DNA from: Magicicada septendecula
Taxonomy: Eukaryota; Arthropoda; Insecta; Hemiptera; Cicadidae
Assembly (NCBI GenBank): GCA_034769895.1
Contig: CM068372.1
Span: 373,941,258 to 374,005,257 of the forward strand
Direction of reading: 5' to 3'
Length of the DNA stretch: 64,000 nt
The position numbers and the translations under genes are program-made. Of this stretch, positions 59,583 to 64,000 are shown in pieces. The notes below the pieces were generated by a model that made no database searches, was not told the DNA's origin, and was given only the letters and a program-made list of their open reading frames with translations. How positions within the stretch are numbered: the first letter of the stretch is position 1; each line of letters opens with the position of its first letter.

Positions 59583-60173
59583 TTTTTCAGCATCATCACT
59601 ATACATCTCTATACTTCTGTAAAATGTTATGTAAATGAAGAGCAACATGTGGACATGGAGTGTGCCATTAAATTAAAATAAGAAAATATGAACAATTCAA
59701 ACTAATTTTACTTGAACAGTTTTACAGATTGTGTATTAAAAACATAAATTTTTTTAGACAATTGAAGTATTATCAGTAATTAATAATTAAATTGTATATT
59801 GATTTTATGTGTAAAGGTTGATCCAGGACTTCGTTTAGTGTACTTCGGCAAAGAACAATAGGCAAATACAAATAACAAAATGCGTATATCAAGAAAAATA
59901 TAACATTATTTATTTTCTTTTGACAACATGAAACAGGTCATGAAAACACTTATTCTGCCTTAAGGCGTAAAACTGATCAGCAATAACTATTACATCAAAA
60001 TACGAATACGTATATTAAAGATTATGCAAACTCAACACTTCTTATTATTTTCATATTTTCACTCACACAAATGTTGCTCTTCATTTACATAACATTTTAC
60101 AGAAGTATATAGATGTATAGTGATGATGCTGAAAAATCTATTACATTCATTGAGGTTTATTTAGGACTTTGTT
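59548..60173. repeat. Foldback with about 100-bp arms and a 420-bp spacer
   Basis: The left arm (about 59548-59648) contains CAGCATCATCACTATACATC. The right arm (60071-60173) is its inverse, with roughly 95 percent identity by eye. The AT-rich spacer has no gene. A non-autonomous DNA element is possible, but its ends are not defined. Confidence 0.75.
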
Positions 60174-60458
60174 ATACATACTTCCATACTTTTAGGTTTT
60201 GTTGAGCTCAACTTATAAAATTTTGTGAAAAGCCAGTATTTAATTATTGTCGAAATATTTCCTTTCCTTTCATGGTGCATAGGGTTTCATCACATGGGAC
60301 GCCTCCTTGCGTATGCACTGTTTTGTTGTTTTCACTTTTACATTACATGGCCGAACTGTCAATTTATTCCCAATAGTCACTGATATAAATGACTGTTTAT
60401 ATAAATATATAAACACTGTTATATATTTTTAAATCTATTAAAATTCACATTTTTTGAT

Positions 60459-60735
60459 TTGCGGTTTATGCGGTCTATGCGGGTGAGACGAAAACTATTC
60501 AGCCAGCGGCCGAACGAACTGCTCGCGTCCGCTATATTTAGATGTTGTCTGCCGACTGGCGTTCAGCATTACAATTTCCGTTCGGTGGCGTCTCGGAAAC
60601 CAGTTCATTCCGCTCCCCACCATACGTCTCGTCCTCAGTATTAGAAAGTTCCGTTGGGCTTAGTATCACCTTTTCAACTTGCCACGAACTGATTTTCGTC
60701 AACAGAATACTAGCGGCATTAGTCACTGGCTATAA
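60459..60735. promoter_or_regulatory. GC- and CpG-rich island, possible promoter or exon
   Basis: About 280 bp is much richer in G, C and CpG than the AT-rich surroundings. A TCAGT initiator-like word lies near 60636 and CTATAAATAAAT near 60730. No long protein frame with known similarity is visible. It may be an internal promoter or an untranslated first exon of the coiled-coil gene, or else a repeat fragment. Confidence 0.35.
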
Positions 60736-61536
60736 ATAAATTTTTTTTATGCTTCATAACCATATATGGTCATGAAACTCTCACTGGCAATCGCCTCACC
60801 TTATGGGTGCCTCATCTTCACATGTTATAAAATTTATAAAATTATACGATAATATTTATGTAAATTTTGCCCCATTACACAATTCAAAGCCTTAGAGATG
60901 GCCAAGGAGCTGTGGTGAGTTTTGTCCGTAGGCAGAGTGGGTTACCTTGTGTAAGAGGACATTGTTAACCATATTGCCAATAATTAAAATACTGTTAATA
61001 ATCTCATAAATAAAGATGAGAAACAAATGTGATTCTCCCTGTTGAAATCTTGAACACATGACACATTGTTCACATCAAAGCTTCCTTGTTATACTCAGAT
61101 ACAGTACTGGTGTGATGCTGAAAACAGGAAGTTGAGTATACAGTTAGTCAACATATAAAATATATGAGACAAATTAATTTCAACACTATTAAACACAGAC
61201 GTTGTTTTTGCAGGAAAAAAATTAAATTCTTATATACACTGATCAGTTTTCTAGTCACTTAAGGAGTTTCATATTGTAATTTTGCTGTAAAATGGAATAA
61301 ATAAAATTTTCGTTTTACAATGAAATGTTTATGTATACAACAATGTTCACAACATATAAGAAATGTTCGTTGTATATACAAAATGTTTATAACAATGTTT
61401 TGTATACAACATTTCTATAATGATTCATTGTAGAAAGATCTAGTCTTAGTTGTCTTAAAGATATAGTGTAAATAGATATTTCTGAATTAAAAAAAGTATA
61501 GTCTGCTGGGGAACTTAATGCTTGATTGAAGTCAGT
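60736..61536. other. Intron, no gene recognised
   Basis: AT-rich. ATGTTT/ACAATG and TATACAA words recur loosely near 61310-61420. Confidence 0.4.
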
Positions 61537-61549
61537 TAACATTTCTGAA

Positions 61550-62157
61550 TCATCATCATCATCAACCGTGGCTCTACAACCCTTGGTGGGTCTTGGCCTG
61601 CTCCAAGAGTCGATTCCATTCCTCCCTGTTGCATGCCCCTGGCTTTCCAGTTTCTTAAGTTTTTCTTGTCTTGAACATTCACAGCAATAGCTTTTCCACA
61701 GAGTGAAGTCATCACCCTCACGCCCAACCCCCAGCCTGGAGGACCAGGTATTTTGATTTTGGGGTGTTCTTCCCCTAGATAGGCTGCCTTCACCTCAATT
61801 ATAGAGTCCTGTCCACCCTCGCAGTTCACCTGCCATACAACTGCCCTTCAGTTACTACTACCAGGTGATGTTCTGCTGACTACTACCGTCTTCGGCCCCA
61901 TGCCAATATAGGTGGGTGCTGCTGCCCTCCACCAAGGATGTTTCTCGACTTCCCAGTCTAGATCTGTAGTGTTGTGTGAAAACAGGGTCACCTCGAGTAG
62001 GATGTGGCTCTTCACCATGCAGTACGGTCTTGGTTGGGTAGAAGCTAAGGGCTCCATTGGGGCGCCATCGCTTCCTCCAACCCTGAGACTTGCGAGGACC
62101 AGTGCCCAGTCAACCCGAAGCAAAGGTGCTATGTCTCCAAGATCCCTCGACCCCATT
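61550..62157 (-). mobile_element. 608-bp SINE- or LINE-type insertion with (ATG)n tail
   Basis: Flanked by TAACATTTCTGAA (61537-61549) and TAATATTTCTGAA (62158-62170), a 13-bp duplication with one mismatch. On the minus strand it starts ATGGGGTCGAGGGATCTTGG and ends GGTTGTAGAGCCACGGTTGATGATGATGA, so it has a short trinucleotide tail like many insect non-LTR elements. It is GC-richer than the intron. The frames in it show no known protein. Confidence 0.7.
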
Positions 62158-62170
62158 TAATATTTCTGAA

Positions 62171-62723
<553 letters not shown>

Positions 62724-62952
62724 AATCATATGCAGTCACATTATTCTTGTTATTCAAATAAATAATAAATAATACATATTTCCTTTTTTTATAAATTTTT
62801 AAAACAAGAATATACGGTATTCTATATTGTTTTTACAATGTTTTGACAGTTTTAAATTACTGTTATCAAAACATAAAAACTTAATCAGTCAATAAAAAAA
62901 CAATTGTCTACCAGTAATAAAAATAATATTCTTGTTAAAGAAATATAAAGTA

Positions 62953-63505
<553 letters not shown>

Positions 63506-63687
63506 AGAGTGGCAAGCGCAAACAGAATGGAAGAAGTCAGACACCAAGAAAAGATGCTGGAAGTGTTGGCAGACATGGAACTGCAAAAAGTTCAAAAGCG
63601 CAGAGAAATACGAGACAGAGAAGGAAGGGCAAGAGAACGGTACAGCGAAATTATCAAACACAGGGACAGACATCTTAGAGAAGCCAG
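63506..63687 (+). CDS. Next exon of the coiled-coil protein (probable host gene)
   Basis: This 182-bp block lies between the acceptor ACTGTGCAG and a donor GTGAGT (63688). It encodes 60 residues plus two bases, starting RVASANRMEEVRHQEKMLEV and ending KHRDRHLREA. The charged heptads continue those of the exon at 58611. That exon ends in phase 0 and this one begins in phase 0, so the reading frame is kept. The end (YSEIIKHRDRHLREAR) faintly resembles the end of stathmin-domain helices, which is not enough to name it. The gene continues beyond the window. Confidence 0.6.
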
Positions 63688-64000
63688 GTGAGTTGCTTGG
63701 CTCTGATCAGTTTATGTCAGTGGTCTTTGCAATATCTCTTCTTTTATTTCTCTGCCCTATTCCATTATTTATTCCACTGTCTCTCATTCCACAGATTATG
63801 GCTCAAAGATTGTTTTGAAATTCTCTGTTGCATTATATTCATTTTTGTTCATATTGTAACATTACATAACCCATGCCCAGTACCGATAATAAATAAAGAA
63901 ATATTAATATCATCATAAGAGTAATAAAATCAGTAATTCAAAAAGTCAGAAATGGGGATTCAGTATCATACTATGAAAACCTTGTACCATAAAACACTGT
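63688..64000. other. Downstream intron, no gene recognised
   Basis: AT-rich sequence after the GTGAGT donor, up to the window edge. Confidence 0.4.

Noticed and set aside
60459-60739. Three short frames in the GC-rich island
   Set aside because: GC-rich DNA has few stops. The frames on the two strands overlap and none shows a motif, so only the island itself is reported.
61536-62160. Frames of about 100 codons on both strands
   Set aside because: They lie wholly in the duplication-flanked SINE/LINE-like insertion and show no known domain.

Overview
This window looks like a transposon-choked stretch of an insect (or other arthropod) nuclear genome. It is AT-rich. Almost all of the recognisable coding sequence belongs to mobile elements typical of insects: BEL/Pao and Ty3/Gypsy LTR retrotransposons, pogo, hAT (ZMYM1-like), piggyBac, Penelope and RTE/jockey-type LINE pieces. 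I see no bacterial operons, tRNAs, rRNAs or CRISPR arrays. The only good candidates for host coding sequence are two coiled-coil exons at the right end (58611-58790 and 63506-63687, + strand).

Left half (1-30889). An old Gypsy-type element, here called O (minus strand), is present as three scattered pieces: 30572-30889, 12079-12211 and 1-680. Two later LTR elements split it. L (681-12078, minus) has 2.4-kb LTRs and a gag-only interior, and a pogo transposon (1708-4562) sits in one of its LTRs. G (12212-30571, plus) is a full-length Gypsy-type element with 2.5-2.7-kb LTRs, and a young BEL/Pao element (BEL-1, 16165-23313) sits in its gag. Target-site duplications support each of these boundaries.

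Middle (30890-about 55140). A hAT element (hAT-2, minus) also sits in O. Its transposase has a short first exon near 55.0 kb and a large second exon at 31.3-36.1 kb. A piggyBac (32350-34876) interrupts the second exon. The intron holds a TTAA-flanked non-autonomous element (37041-54223). That element was itself entered by a 5'-truncated Penelope copy (37073-38022) and by BEL-2 (38236-53809). BEL-2 was entered by a second hAT (hAT-1, 40762-49062), which carries a TTAA MITE (44097-44756) and a LINE fragment (48052-48795). This gives a six-layer nest.

Right end (55.1-64 kb). This part has loose repeat pieces (a Gypsy gag fragment, a hAT-type end, several large hairpins) and then the probable host gene. 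Its two exons are separated by a 4.7-kb intron holding foldback repeats, a GC-rich island, a SINE/LINE-like insertion and long CA/TC microsatellites.

The most interesting signals are the layered insertion chronology, hammerhead-ribozyme-like motifs at the Penelope-type tails, an L family with giant LTRs and gag only, and pogo internal palindromes built from one repeated box. All identities were judged by eye from the sequence; no database search was run.
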